Assembly (NCBI RefSeq): GCF_900090325.1
Contig: NZ_FMHW01000002.1
Coordinates: 6,201,001-6,265,000 of the forward strand
DNA: 64,000 nt
Direction of reading: 5' to 3'
From: Micromonospora pallida
GTDB taxonomy: Bacteria > Actinomycetota > Actinomycetes > Mycobacteriales > Micromonosporaceae
Shown here: positions 25,197 to 34,444 of the stretch, one piece after another
Layout: every line of letters starts with the position of its first letter
How positions within the stretch are numbered: the stretch's first letter is position 1
Made by a program: the position numbers and the translations under genes
Notes under the pieces: generated by a model
The model's input: the letters and a program-made list of their open reading frames with translations, nothing else
What the model was told of the DNA's origin: nothing
Databases searched by the model: none

Positions 25197-26675
25197 TCAG
25201 CGGATGGCGGGTAGCTGCACGGTCTTGGTCTCCAGGTACTCCTCGACGCCGAGCCGCCCCCGCTCCCGTCCGAGACCACTGCTGCGCATGCCACCGAACG
25301 GCAGGGCCGGCTCGCTGACCAGCGGAGTGTTGACGCCGACCGACCCCGCTTTGAGCTTCCGGGCGACCGCGGTCGCGGCGGCCTGGTCACCGCCGAACAC
25401 GTACGCCGCGAGGCCGTACTCGGTCGCGTTGGCCAACCGGACAGCTTCGTCGACGTCGGCGCAGCGGACGACGCTCAGCACCGGGCCGAAGAACTCCTCG
25501 CCGAGTACGGCGGGCTGGCTCTTCCCTTCGGCGGTCAACAGCGTCGGCGCGAGGAACCCGCTCGCTTCGTTCTCGGCCGTCCGGGCGCCGCCCGCGACGA
25601 CGGTCGCACCGCCCGCGACGGCCTCGGCCAACTGCGCCTCGATCCGTCCCAGGGCCGCGTGGTCGATGAGCGGGCCCATGGTGGTCGCCGGATCGCGCGG
25701 GTCGCCGAGGACGATCTGGTCGACCGCTGCGGTGAGTTCGGCGACCAGGTCGCCGGCGGTCGACTCGACGACGTACACCCGGTTGGCGGCCATGCACGCC
25801 TGCCCGGCGTTGAGGAACCGGGCCCGGACCAGGTCACGCGCGGTCTGGACGACGTCCGCGTCGGGTAGCACCACCGCGGCCGCGTTGCCGCCCAGTTCGA
25901 GCAGGACCCGCTTGATCGACGACGCGGCCTTGTGCATGACGAGTTCGCCCACCCGGCGCGACCCGGTGAGGCTGATGCACGCGACCTCGGGGGAGTCCAG
26001 CAGGGCGTCGCTGACCCGCTGCGGGTCGCCGGCCGTGATGACGTTCAGGACACCGGCGGGGAGACCCGCCTCCTCGAAGCAACGGGCGATGGCCAGCGCG
26101 GTGAGCGGCGTCTGCGGGGCCGGTTTCAGCACGACCGTGCAGCCGGCCGCGAGCGCGGCGCCGACCTTGCAGGCCACCATGAACGCCGGGAAGTTCCACG
26201 GCGTGATCGCCAGGACCACCCCGATCGGCTCGTGCAGCACCAGGGCGTCGCGTCCGGGCGCGACGTCGGTCCAGGCCTCGCCCGGGAGACGCAGTGTCTC
26301 GTGACTGAACCACTCGAAGAAGCGGACCGTGTTGCGGGCCTCGCCGACCGCCTCGGCCAGCGGCTTGCCCGTCTCCGCGCTGATCAGCTCACCGATCGCC
26401 TCGACCCGTTCCCCCAGCAGGTCGGTCGCTCGGCGGAGGACCTCGAAGCGCTGCCAGCCGGTCGCCGACGACCACCCGTCGAGGGCCGCCGCCGCTGCGG
26501 CGACCGCCGCGGCGGCCTGGTCGGCGTCGGCGTCGCCGACCGCGCAGATCGTCGCCCCGGTGGCCGGGTCGTGGACGTCGAACGTGTCCGGGGAGGTCGC
26601 CCAGGCGCCGTCGATCCACGAGCCCGGACGGTCGCCCACGAGCCGGGCGACCAGGTCGGCCGGCCGGCTGCTCAT
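25197..26675 (-). CDS. NAD(P)-dependent aldehyde dehydrogenase
   Basis: A 492-residue enzyme of the ALDH superfamily, oxidising an aldehyde to its acid. TPWNFPAFMVACKVGAAL and VLKPAPQTPLTAL form the cofactor site, ELGGNAAAVV contains the general-base Glu, and FLNAGQACMAANRV the nucleophile Cys294. The sequence is nearest in style to succinate-semialdehyde/aminoaldehyde dehydrogenases. ATG 26675 overlaps the cupin stop (ATGA, 26672-26675), so the two are coupled. A second ALDH (35279-36775) lies in the divergent operon, hinting at two successive aldehyde steps or different substrates. Confidence 0.94.
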   Translation of the reverse strand: MSSRPADLVARLVGDRPGSWIDGAWATSPDTFDVHDPATGATICAVGDADADQAAAAVAAAAAALDGWSSATGWQRFEVLRRATDLLGERVEAIGELISAETGKPLAEAVGEARNTVRFFEWFSHETLRLPGEAWTDVAPGRDALVLHEPIGVVLAITPWNFPAFMVACKVGAALAAGCTVVLKPAPQTPLTALAIARCFEEAGLPAGVLNVITAGDPQRVSDALLDSPEVACISLTGSRRVGELVMHKAASSIKRVLLELGGNAAAVVLPDADVVQTARDLVRARFLNAGQACMAANRVYVVESTAGDLVAELTAAVDQIVLGDPRDPATTMGPLIDHAALGRIEAQLAEAVAGGATVVAGGARTAENEASGFLAPTLLTAEGKSQPAVLGEEFFGPVLSVVRCADVDEAVRLANATEYGLAAYVFGGDQAAATAVARKLKAGSVGVNTPLVSEPALPFGGMRSSGLGRERGRLGVEEYLETKTVQLPAIR

Positions 26676-27070
26676 TGTGTGCCCTCGGCGCAGCAGGCGG
26701 CGTACTCGGCCTCGTCGACCTCGCCGGTCCACTCGACGTCGCCGAAGTGGAGCACCAACTGGACCAGTTGCGCGGACGCGGTGGCGCCGTGCCAGTGCTC
26801 GACCCCGGGTTCGGTCCAGACGACGTCGCCCGGACGCATCACCACCACCTCGCCGCCGCGCTCCTGGATCCAGCCCTCACCGGAGACGGTGTAGAGCATC
26901 TGGCCGCCCGGGTGCCGGTGCCAGTGCGTACGCGACCCGGGCGCGAAGAACATGTTGAGGGCGCGGGTCCCGCCCTCGGCCAGGACGATGTCCGACCAGA
27001 CCTGTCCGGTCGTGGTCGCCGACCGCATGGCCGACACCCGGTCCGTGGGAATGCCTCGTCCGATGATCAT
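26672..27070 (-). CDS. Small cupin
   Basis: A single-domain cupin of 132 residues. The metal-binding motif THWHRHPGGQMLYTVSGEG (His ligands at about residues 53-57) and the later VHWHGA-type EHWHGATA are characteristic of small manganese or iron cupins such as carboxymuconolactone-decarboxylase-like proteins and bacterial hydroxynitrile lyases. It may act as a lyase, dioxygenase or isomerase in the pathway. The ATG at 27070 has GAGGAG upstream. It lies 26 bases after the FAD oxidoreductase. Confidence 0.9.
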   Translation of the reverse strand: MIIGRGIPTDRVSAMRSATTTGQVWSDIVLAEGGTRALNMFFAPGSRTHWHRHPGGQMLYTVSGEGWIQERGGEVVVMRPGDVVWTEPGVEHWHGATASAQLVQLVLHFGDVEWTGEVDEAEYAACCAEGTQ

Positions 27071-27096
27071 CGTGCTCCTCTGGTTCGTGGGTCGGG

Positions 27097-28698
27097 TCAG
27101 TCGGTGGTACGGCGCACGTCGGCCAGTACGCGGTTGCTCGCGTTGTAGCCGGTGACACCGCTCATGAAGTTGCCCGGCCAGTTGCCGACGCCGGTCAGGT
27201 AGAGCCCCTCGACCGGGGTCCGGTAGTCGGCGCAGCCCGGGATCGGGCGGGAGTCGAAGATGTGCCCCGGGACGATGTCGCCGTGAGCGCCGTTCCCCTC
27301 GACGAGGGCGAACTCGCGCTCGAGGTCCAGTGGCGAGTAGACGTGGACGCCGGCCAGGATCTCGGACAGGTTCGGGATGTGCTGCTCCAACGTGCTGACC
27401 ACGGCCTTGCCCAGGTCGTCGCGTTGCTCGTCCCAGGTGCCCTCGGCCAGGTGGTACGGCACTCCCCGGACGCTGATGCTCACGAAGTGGCATCCCGGTG
27501 GGGTCAGCGAGGGGTCGTGCGCCGAGTCGATCATCGCGGTGACGGTGGGTCGCCTGCTCCAGCGTCCGAGCACCGCCTCGTTGTAGGCGTTCTGGAGCAC
27601 GTCGATGCTGGCCGCGATCCGGAAGTTGGTGCCGAGGAAGAGCCGGTTCTCCTCCTCGTCCCGGGCGGCGGCGAACCGTGGGGTGCCATCGAGCGCGAGG
27701 TGGACCTTGGCGGAGGTGCCCTTCATGCTGACCGACTTGGCGAGGTCGTACAGCTCCGCCCCGATGTCCTCGGGACCGACCAGCTCGGTCAGGGTCAGCT
27801 TCGGGTTCGCGTTGGACACGACCCGGGGCGCGCGGAACTCGCGCCCGTCGCGCAGGGCGACACCGACGACCCGCTGGTCCTGGCAGAGGATGCGCTCGAC
27901 CTCCGCGCCGGTGAGGATCGTGGCGCCGTGGGCGCGGGCGTAGGCCGCCATCGCGCCGGTTATGGCACCGATGCCGCCCAGCGGCGCGGCGTTGCGCATC
28001 ATCAGCTCGTTGTCGTCGTGGCTGCCGACGCTGCGCAGCGACTCCTCCCAGAGCGGTCGCTGGAGCAGTAGGTAGCCGCTGCCCGGGGTACGTGGGCCGA
28101 CGAAGTTGGTGGCGACCGCGGTGCCGGCGAAGAACGCCTGTAGCTGCGGCGAGGAGAGCCGCTCCTCGAGGATGTCCGCGACCGGACCGAACATGATCGA
28201 CTCAAAGTCGCGGCGCTGGCGCGGGGTGGTGAAGCGCGCGGCCACCTCGGCGAACGACGGCGGCGGGTCGTAGAAGGAGACCTTCATCTGCCGGGCCACC
28301 GAGGCGTACAGCCCGATGACCGAGGCGTAGCCGTCGAGGTCCGCCTCCCCGTGCGCGAACTGCTCCATGGTCGCCCGGCGCTTGGCCCGGTCCGGCCAGG
28401 CCGGCAGGGCCCGGCCGTCCTCGAAGAGGGTCAGCGAGCCGAGCGGCGGGTGGGCGAAGCGGAGCCCGTACTTCTCCAGTTCGAGTTCCCGGGCGATCCG
28501 CGGATCGAGGCTGTGGCTCGCGTTGGCCACGCTGCTCCCGCGGTAACCCGGGAAGATCTCCTCGGTGACGCAGGTGCCACCCACGATGTCGCGGCGCTCC
28601 AGGGCGAGCACCCGCAACCCCGCCCGAGCCAGGTAACCGGTGGCCACCAGGCCGCTGTGCCCGGTCCCGACGACGATCACGTCGTACGCCTGCTCCAT
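27097..28698 (-). CDS. FAD-dependent oxidoreductase, phytoene desaturase-like
   Basis: A 533-residue flavoprotein. The N-terminal dinucleotide fold reads VIVVGTGHSGLVATGYLARA with the acidic end of the second strand at VLALERR, and the C terminus has the second FAD motif GLYLTGVGNWPGNFMSGVTG. This places it in the phytoene desaturase/retinol saturase branch (CrtI-like), whose members desaturate or oxidise diverse, not only carotenoid, substrates. No carotenoid genes are nearby. ATG 28698 has GGGAGGAA upstream. In this operon an amine or C-C oxidation step is plausible, but that is inference. Confidence 0.92.
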   Translation of the reverse strand: MEQAYDVIVVGTGHSGLVATGYLARAGLRVLALERRDIVGGTCVTEEIFPGYRGSSVANASHSLDPRIARELELEKYGLRFAHPPLGSLTLFEDGRALPAWPDRAKRRATMEQFAHGEADLDGYASVIGLYASVARQMKVSFYDPPPSFAEVAARFTTPRQRRDFESIMFGPVADILEERLSSPQLQAFFAGTAVATNFVGPRTPGSGYLLLQRPLWEESLRSVGSHDDNELMMRNAAPLGGIGAITGAMAAYARAHGATILTGAEVERILCQDQRVVGVALRDGREFRAPRVVSNANPKLTLTELVGPEDIGAELYDLAKSVSMKGTSAKVHLALDGTPRFAAARDEEENRLFLGTNFRIAASIDVLQNAYNEAVLGRWSRRPTVTAMIDSAHDPSLTPPGCHFVSISVRGVPYHLAEGTWDEQRDDLGKAVVSTLEQHIPNLSEILAGVHVYSPLDLEREFALVEGNGAHGDIVPGHIFDSRPIPGCADYRTPVEGLYLTGVGNWPGNFMSGVTGYNASNRVLADVRRTTD

Positions 28699-28730
28699 CC
28701 GCTTCCTCCCGTTCCGTCGCCGTCGCCGGG

Positions 28731-29117
28731 TCAGCCCAGCGGAGTGATACGTCGCGCGGAGACGCGCCAGCCCGCGTCGGTGCGGGTCACCGTGTCGCGG
28801 TAGATCGCGGCGGTGACCGCCCCGCCGGCCCGCAGGGCGAGCGCCTTGCTCAGGCATTCGGCGGTGTCGTCGTCGACGCCGTCCACCACCACGTTGGTGA
28901 TGTGGTGGCTGACCGCGGGCGTCGCGATCGCCTTGAAGGCCGCGATCACCTCGTCGAGCCCACTGGCCGTCAGGCGGCCCGGGTTGTCGAAGGAGATCTC
29001 GGGCGCGAAGACCTCTCCGAGCCGGTCGTACTCGTGGGCGTCGAGGACGTAGGCGACCCGGTTGAGGACTTCCTCGATCGCTCGGGCATCGACCGGGTTC
29101 ACGGGTTGGTTGCTCAC
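28731..29117 (-). CDS. SnoaL/NTF2-like protein
   Basis: A 128-residue NTF2-like fold protein (ARAIEEVLNRVAYVLDAHEY, DRLGEVFAPEISFDNPG, then SHHITNVVVDGVDDDTA and DTVTRTDAGWRVSARRI). Relatives are small cyclases, dehydratases, isomerases or the beta subunit of ring-hydroxylating oxygenases; which applies here is not clear. GTG 29117 is chosen for AAGGAG close upstream. It is the first gene of the leftward catabolic operon, and the palindrome at 29144-29160 lies 27 bases before it. Confidence 0.85.
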   Translation of the reverse strand: MSNQPVNPVDARAIEEVLNRVAYVLDAHEYDRLGEVFAPEISFDNPGRLTASGLDEVIAAFKAIATPAVSHHITNVVVDGVDDDTAECLSKALALRAGGAVTAAIYRDTVTRTDAGWRVSARRITPLG

Positions 29118-29143
29118 TGGACTCCTTCGGATGTTCCGCACAG

Positions 29144-29160
29144 TGGAAGTCTGACTTCCG
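29144..29160. promoter_or_regulatory. Probable IclR operator in divergent promoter
   Basis: TGGAAGT-CTG-ACTTCCG, nearly the same palindrome as that found before the importer genes (30405-30421). It lies between the NTF2-like gene and the PLP lyase, in position to control both operons. Confidence 0.7.
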
Positions 29161-29251
29161 TGCCATAGGATGCCCCCGAATGTGAACCCGGTCAAGCGCC
29201 GACCAGGGCATCCGCAGGAGCGGTCGTAGGAAGACCCGAAGGAGACCTCGA

Positions 29252-30370
29252 ATGACGATGCGCGAGCCGGCCCGTCCCGGCCGGACCTGGGTCGACGAGG
29301 CGATTCGCCGCGTCGAGGCCGATGCCAACCGCAGCTCCGACACCCACCTGCTGACGTTCGACCTGCCCGGTCGGCACGGGATCGACCTCTACCTGAAGGA
29401 CGAGTCCTCGCACCCGACCGGGAGCCTGAAGCACCGGCTCGCCCGCTCGCTCTTCCTGTACGCGCTGTGCAACGGCTGGATCGGCCCGACCACGACCGTG
29501 GTCGAGGCGTCCAGCGGCTCGACGGCAGTCTCCGAAGCGTACTTCGCCCGGCTGCTGGACCTGCCGTTCATTGCCGTCGTCCCCGCCGCGACCAGCCCGG
29601 CGAAGGTCGAACTCATCGAGTGGCACGGCGGGCGCTGCCAGATGGTGGATCATCCGGGGCAGGTGTACGACGAGGCGCGGCGTCTCGCCGCCGAGCTGGG
29701 CGGCCACTACCTCGACCAGTTCACCTACGCCGAGCGGGCCACCGACTGGCGCGGCAACAACAACATCGCCGAGTCGATCTTCGAGCAGATGTCCGGCGAG
29801 GCGCACCCGGTGCCGGCCTGGATCGTCGCCAGCGCCGGGACCGGCGGAACGGCGGCGACCATCGGGCGCTACCTCCGCTACCGGCGGCACCCCACCCGGC
29901 TGCTGGTGCCGGACCCCGAGAACTCGGTCTTCCTCGACGCCTGGCATCTCGGCGACCGCGAACTGCGGTCGCCGAAGGGCTCCCGGATCGAGGGGATCGG
30001 TCGCCCACGGGTCGAGCCGTCCTTCGTGCCCGAGGTGATCGACGAGATGGTCCGCGTGCCGGACGCGGCGTCGGTCGCGGCGATGCTGTGGACCTCGCGC
30101 CGGCTGGGACGCCGGGTCGGACCCTCGACCGGGACGAGCATGTGGGCGACCCTCCAACTCGTCGCCGGACTGGAGCGCGACGGCGAGCGGGGCAGCGTGG
30201 TGAGCCTGATCTGCGACGGCGGCGAACGCTACGCCTCGACGTACTACGACGCGTCCTGGCGTGCGGACCAGGGCCTCGACGTGGCGCCGTACGTCGCCGT
30301 ACTGGACGAATACGACCGTTCGGGGTCACTTGTCGGCGTGGCTGCGGGAAAGCCTGGTCACAGCTCTTGA
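29252..30370 (+). CDS. PLP-dependent lyase, Cds1-like
   Basis: A 372-residue fold-type II PLP enzyme of the cysteine synthase superfamily. The cofactor Lys60 is in [14 protein letters not shown], the substrate loop reads [16 protein letters not shown] and the phosphate loop [16 protein letters not shown]. The overall style resembles the mycobacterial L-cysteine desulfhydrase Cds1, which yields pyruvate, ammonia and sulfide. In this operon it may act on cysteine or another 3-substituted alanine released in the pathway. It is the first rightward gene, 121 bases before the importer. Confidence 0.88.
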   Translation: MTMREPARPGRTWVDEAIRRVEADANRSSDTHLLTFDLPGRHGIDLYLKDESSHPTGSLKHRLARSLFLYALCNGWIGPTTTVVEASSGSTAVSEAYFARLLDLPFIAVVPAATSPAKVELIEWHGGRCQMVDHPGQVYDEARRLAAELGGHYLDQFTYAERATDWRGNNNIAESIFEQMSGEAHPVPAWIVASAGTGGTAATIGRYLRYRRHPTRLLVPDPENSVFLDAWHLGDRELRSPKGSRIEGIGRPRVEPSFVPEVIDEMVRVPDAASVAAMLWTSRRLGRRVGPSTGTSMWATLQLVAGLERDGERGSVVSLICDGGERYASTYYDASWRADQGLDVAPYVAVLDEYDRSGSLVGVAAGKPGHSS

Positions 30371-30401
30371 CAGCCCGCCGCCCAGGCCACCAGCATTCCT
30401 G

Positions 30402-30443
30402 CAATGGAAGTCACACTTCCATTGTGTGGAAGCTCAACTTCAA
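30402..30443. promoter_or_regulatory. Probable IclR operators before the importer
   Basis: A long palindrome, arms CAATGGAAGT and ACTTCCATTG with centre CAC (30402-30424), is followed by a weaker copy TGGAAGCTCAACTTCAA (30427-30443). The main copy matches the site at 29144. It is 67 bases before the importer start. Confidence 0.75.
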
Positions 30444-30490
30444 GGTGGTTCACGCACCCGACCGGCAGCCCCGATCAAGAAGGAACCGTC

Positions 30491-31561
30491 ATGCGAACAT
30501 ATCTCGACGCGCCCACGGGTCGGCGTCGCGTCGGCGCCGTGCTGGCTGCGGTCGTCGTGGCCCTGGGCAGCCTCACGGCCTGCTCGTCCGACAGCGGCGG
30601 TGAGAAGGGGTCGATCACGTACGCCGGCTTCGGCGGCACCTACGAGGAGGCCGTCAAGGCGGCGCTCTTCGACCCGTACTCGAAGGACACCGACGTCAAG
30701 GTCCTCTACGACAGCAGCGGTTCCGACGTCGCCAAGCTGGTGCAGATGTCCAAGTCCGGCTCGATGAACCTCGACCTGATCGACGCCGAGGACTCCTCGC
30801 TCGCCCAGTTCATGGCCGCCGACATCCTCCAGCCGATCGACACCAAGAGCCTGGAGGGCTTCGCCGACCCGAGCGCGGTCACCGAATACTCGGTGCCGTG
30901 GTACACGTTCTCGCGCAACCTGTTCTGGAACAAGGACGAGGTGCCCGGTGGCCTCGACTCCTGGGCCGACCTGTTCGACACGAAGGGCATCCCGGGCAAG
31001 CGCGGCATGGTGGGGCTGCCCTGGGGCATCCTCGAGGGCGCCCTGATCGCCGACGGCGTCCCGGTCGACCAGCTCTACCCGCTCGACCTGGACCGCGCCT
31101 TCGCCAAGCTCGACACCATCCGTGACGACACCGTCTTCTTCTCGTCCAACGGTGACCTGCAGAACGCCATCTCGCAGGGCGAGATCGCGTTGGGCTACGG
31201 GAACCTCGCCCGGATCAAGAGCATCGCCGAGAGCGGCGCGGTGCCGCTCGACTACACCTGGAAGGGCGCCGTCCTCTCCGTCCAGCAGCTCGTCGTGCCC
31301 AAGGGCGCGCCGGACCAGTCGGACGCCTTCGAAGCGATCAAGTACTCGCTGAAGCCCGAGGTCCAGAAGGCGATCATGGACAAGCTCGGTTACACGCCGT
31401 CGCTGAAGTCGGTGCTCGACGGCCTCGACGCCAAGACCCGCGCCGACCTTCCCGGCACCCAGGAGACTGCCAGCGACGAGACCTTCCGCATCGACGTGGA
31501 CTGGTGGGCCAAGAACGGCGCGGACGTGCTCAAGCGCTGGCAGGACTGGCAGAACAAGTGA
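30491..31561 (+). CDS. ABC importer substrate-binding lipoprotein, PotD-like
   Basis: A 356-residue extracellular lipoprotein. The leader has a basic start, a hydrophobic stretch and the lipobox LTAC with lipid-modified Cys31. The mature part (ITYAGFGGTYEEAVKAALF, LDLIDAEDSSLAQFMAADIL) belongs to the spermidine/putrescine/2-aminoethylphosphonate-type class (SBP_bac_8). The ligand is therefore likely cationic or otherwise amine-like but is not determined. ATG 30491 has AAGGAA upstream. Its stop overlaps the permease GTG (GTGA, 31558-31561). Confidence 0.92.
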   Translation: MRTYLDAPTGRRRVGAVLAAVVVALGSLTACSSDSGGEKGSITYAGFGGTYEEAVKAALFDPYSKDTDVKVLYDSSGSDVAKLVQMSKSGSMNLDLIDAEDSSLAQFMAADILQPIDTKSLEGFADPSAVTEYSVPWYTFSRNLFWNKDEVPGGLDSWADLFDTKGIPGKRGMVGLPWGILEGALIADGVPVDQLYPLDLDRAFAKLDTIRDDTVFFSSNGDLQNAISQGEIALGYGNLARIKSIAESGAVPLDYTWKGAVLSVQQLVVPKGAPDQSDAFEAIKYSLKPEVQKAIMDKLGYTPSLKSVLDGLDAKTRADLPGTQETASDETFRIDVDWWAKNGADVLKRWQDWQNK

Positions 31562-33345
31562 CCACCACGCCGACCCTGCCCGGCGCGGACCGTACGGGGC
31601 CGGCCTCCCGCACCACGGGAGGCCGGCGCCGCCGCCGGCTCGGCTGGGACCTGAACGCGGTCCCCGCCGCCCTGGTCGTGGCCCTGGTTTTCGTGCTTCC
31701 GGTCGCGATCCTCTGCCTGCGCAGCGTCACGGAACCGACCTTAGGCCTGGAGAACTTCACTCGGCTCCTCGGCCACTCCGGCTACCGCGACAGCATCGTG
31801 CGGACGATCCTGATCTCCGCGACCGCGACCTTCCTGGCGCTGCTCTTCGGCTACCCGATCGCATACCAGATGGTGCACGGCGGCAAGTGGCTGCGCACCT
31901 TCCTGACCGTGGCGATCATGGCACCGTACCTGACCTCGATCCTGCTGCGGTCGTTCTCCTGGCTGGTGATCCTCGGCCGCCAGGGCCCGGTCAACAAGCT
32001 GCTCGCGCAGTTCGGGCTGGAGCCGATCGCGATGGTGTTCACGCCGATCGCGGTCGTCGTCAGCCTCTCCCACTACCTGTTGCCGCTGATGATCCTGCCG
32101 CTGGCCGCCACCATGCGCTCGGTCGGCACCTCACGGACGCGCGCCGCGACCAGTCTCGGCGCCGGGCCGGCCCAAGCGTTCGTCCGGGTCTACCTGCCGC
32201 TGACCAAGCCCGGCATCCAGGCGGGCTCGGTCCTGTGCTTCGTCTACGGCATCGGCGCGTTCGTGATCCCCGCGCTCCTCGGCGGCGCCAAGGGCAGCAT
32301 GCTCGGCTCGCTGATCCACAGTGCGATCAAGCAGAGCGGCGACTACGGCCTCGCCTCGGCCGCCGCGCTCGTGCTCGGTGCCCTGGTCCTGGCCATCGTC
32401 CTCGTCTTCCAGCGGCTGACCGGGATGTCGACAACCGAACTCGCCGGGCGATCCGGCACCGCGGCCACCCGCTCCGGCAAGCCGAAGCGCGGCGGCGGAC
32501 ACGTCCTCAAGCTCGCCGGACGCGCGGTCGGCGGGCTCGACCGCCTCGGCGTCACCCGCAGCCGCCGGCTGCCGAAGATCCTGGCCGCCGTGCTCGGCGC
32601 CCTCGTGCTGCTGCCGCAGTTCATCGTCGTCCCGATCTCGTTCGCCGCCACCAAGGCGCTGGTCTTCCCGCCGGTCGGCTACTCGACCCAGTGGTACTCG
32701 GAGTTCTTCACCGCGAGCTGGCTCGATCCGCTCGCGGTCAGCGTCCGGATCGCGCTCTTCGTGACCGTCATCGCCGGAGTGCTCGGGACGCTCGCCGCGA
32801 TGGGCGTCGTCCGGGGAACGGTCCACCGGTGGGGCGCGCTGGCCTCGACGCTGATGATGCTGCCGCTGCTCTTCCCGACGGTGGTCGCCGCTGCCGGCTT
32901 CTACGTGGAGTTCGAGCGGATCGGGCTCACCGACACCGAGCTGGGGATCGTCCTGGCCCACGTGACGCTGGCGCTGCCGTTCGTGTTCAGCGTGGTCAGC
33001 GCGGGACTCCGGTCGCTCAACCCGGTCTACGAGCGAGCCGCTTCCAGCCTGGGGGCGAGCCGGATGGTCCAGCTCCGCCGGATCGTGCTGCCGCTGATCG
33101 CCCCGTCCATCGCGACCGCCGGCCTCTTCGCGTTCCTGACCTCGTTCGACGAGTCGACGGTCGCGATCTTCCTCTCCGGCGTCCACGTCAAGACCCTCCC
33201 CAAGCGGATCTTCGAAGCGCTCTCCCTGGAGACCAACCCGACCGTGGCGGTGATCTCCGTCTTCGTCATGGCCTGCGCCGCTGTCATCTGGCTCGGCTAT
33301 GTGCTGTTCCGCCGCCTCACCCAGATCTCGAGGAGCAAATCGTGA
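31558..33345 (+). CDS. Fused PotB-PotC type ABC permease
   Basis: A 595-residue permease carrying two MetI-like transmembrane domains in one chain. The first half ends with the loop motif AAATSLGAGPAQAFVRVYLPLTKPGI (split here for length: about residues 200-225), and the second with RAASSLGASRMVQLRRIVLP (about 495-515), each contacting one ATPase. Polyamine importers usually have two separate permeases, so this is a fusion. It is coupled to the lipoprotein before it and the ATPase after it by four-base overlaps. Confidence 0.92.
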   Translation: MTTTPTLPGADRTGPASRTTGGRRRRRLGWDLNAVPAALVVALVFVLPVAILCLRSVTEPTLGLENFTRLLGHSGYRDSIVRTILISATATFLALLFGYPIAYQMVHGGKWLRTFLTVAIMAPYLTSILLRSFSWLVILGRQGPVNKLLAQFGLEPIAMVFTPIAVVVSLSHYLLPLMILPLAATMRSVGTSRTRAATSLGAGPAQAFVRVYLPLTKPGIQAGSVLCFVYGIGAFVIPALLGGAKGSMLGSLIHSAIKQSGDYGLASAAALVLGALVLAIVLVFQRLTGMSTTELAGRSGTAATRSGKPKRGGGHVLKLAGRAVGGLDRLGVTRSRRLPKILAAVLGALVLLPQFIVVPISFAATKALVFPPVGYSTQWYSEFFTASWLDPLAVSVRIALFVTVIAGVLGTLAAMGVVRGTVHRWGALASTLMMLPLLFPTVVAAAGFYVEFERIGLTDTELGIVLAHVTLALPFVFSVVSAGLRSLNPVYERAASSLGASRMVQLRRIVLPLIAPSIATAGLFAFLTSFDESTVAIFLSGVHVKTLPKRIFEALSLETNPTVAVISVFVMACAAVIWLGYVLFRRLTQISRSKS

Positions 33346-34433
33346 CCCTCAGCCACGGCGCGATCCACTTCGACAACGTCCGCAAGGAGTACGCCGACCA
33401 CGTCGCCGTCGACGACCTCACCCTCACGATCGAGCCCGGTGAGTTCTTCACCGTGCTCGGCCCGTCAGGGTCGGGGAAGACCACGACGCTGATGATGCTC
33501 GCCGGCTTCACCGAGCCGACCTCGGGGACCATCCGCGTCGACGGCGTCGACATCGCGCACGTGCCGAGCGACAAACGCAACATCGGTGTCGTCTTCCAGG
33601 ACTACGCGCTCTTCCCGCACATGTCGGTCCGCGACAACCTCGCGTTCCCGCTGGAGATGCGGAAGGAACCGCGCGAGGTCATCGCCGAGCGGGTGGACCG
33701 GGCGCTCGAACTCGTCGACATGTCCGCCGCCGCCAACCGGCTGCCCGACCAGCTCTCCGGCGGGCAGAAGCAGCGGATCGCGGTGGCGCGGGCAGTCGTG
33801 TTCGACCCGGCGTTCCTCCTCATGGACGAACCCCTGGGCGCCCTCGACCGCAAGTTGCGACAGCGTCTCCAGGTCGAGCTCCGGCAGCTCCAGCAGACGC
33901 TGAAGGTGACGATGGTCTACGTCACCCACGACCAGGAGGAGGCGATGTCGATGTCCGATCGCGTCGCCCTGATGAACCACGGCCGGATCGAGCAGATGGG
34001 GACGCCACGGGAGCTCTACGAGCACCCCCGGTCCGCCTTTGTCGCGGACTTCCTCGGCACCAACAACATGCTCGCGGTCCGTCCAGAGACTCCGGGACGG
34101 CTGAGCGTGGAGAGCGGCGGACTGCTGTCACTCGACGACGACCGGACCGTGCCGGCCGACGCCTCGGTGGCCGCCGTACGTCCGGAGCGGATCGCACTGA
34201 CGGACGTCTCCGCCGCCCCACCTGCCGGGTTCAGCCGCTGCACCGGGAAGGTCACGCACCGGCTGTACCTCGGCTCGCACACGATGTACACCGTCCACTC
34301 TGAAACACTCGGCCCGGTGCGGGTACAAATGCAGCACGATGACGGCGAGCATCCCTACCGCACCGGCGAAACGGTCGGCATGATCTGGCGGGCACGTGAT
34401 GTGAACGTCTTCGGCTCGACGGCCGAACGATGA
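33342..34433 (+). CDS. ABC importer ATPase, PotA-like
   Basis: A 363-residue ATPase. Walker A GPSGSGKTTT, signature LSGGQKQRIAVARA, Walker B FLLMDEPLGALD and the H-loop YVTHDQEEAM are all intact, and a C-terminal TOBE domain follows from about residue 245. This is the PotA/FbpC class that energises polyamine, ferric or thiamine import. GTG 33342 overlaps the permease stop. The next gene, the IclR regulator, starts within a few bases of its stop. Confidence 0.95.
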   Translation: MTLSHGAIHFDNVRKEYADHVAVDDLTLTIEPGEFFTVLGPSGSGKTTTLMMLAGFTEPTSGTIRVDGVDIAHVPSDKRNIGVVFQDYALFPHMSVRDNLAFPLEMRKEPREVIAERVDRALELVDMSAAANRLPDQLSGGQKQRIAVARAVVFDPAFLLMDEPLGALDRKLRQRLQVELRQLQQTLKVTMVYVTHDQEEAMSMSDRVALMNHGRIEQMGTPRELYEHPRSAFVADFLGTNNMLAVRPETPGRLSVESGGLLSLDDDRTVPADASVAAVRPERIALTDVSAAPPAGFSRCTGKVTHRLYLGSHTMYTVHSETLGPVRVQMQHDDGEHPYRTGETVGMIWRARDVNVFGSTAER

Positions 34434-34444
34434 AGGAGAACACG

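Noticed and set aside
27097..28698. Carotenoid desaturase
   Set aside because: CrtI-like fold only; no other carotenoid gene nearby and the operon looks catabolic.
31887..33341. Possible N-terminal extension of the importer ATPase
   Set aside because: Arg/Pro-rich shadow of the permease; the true ATPase start is the GTG at 33342 overlapping the permease stop.
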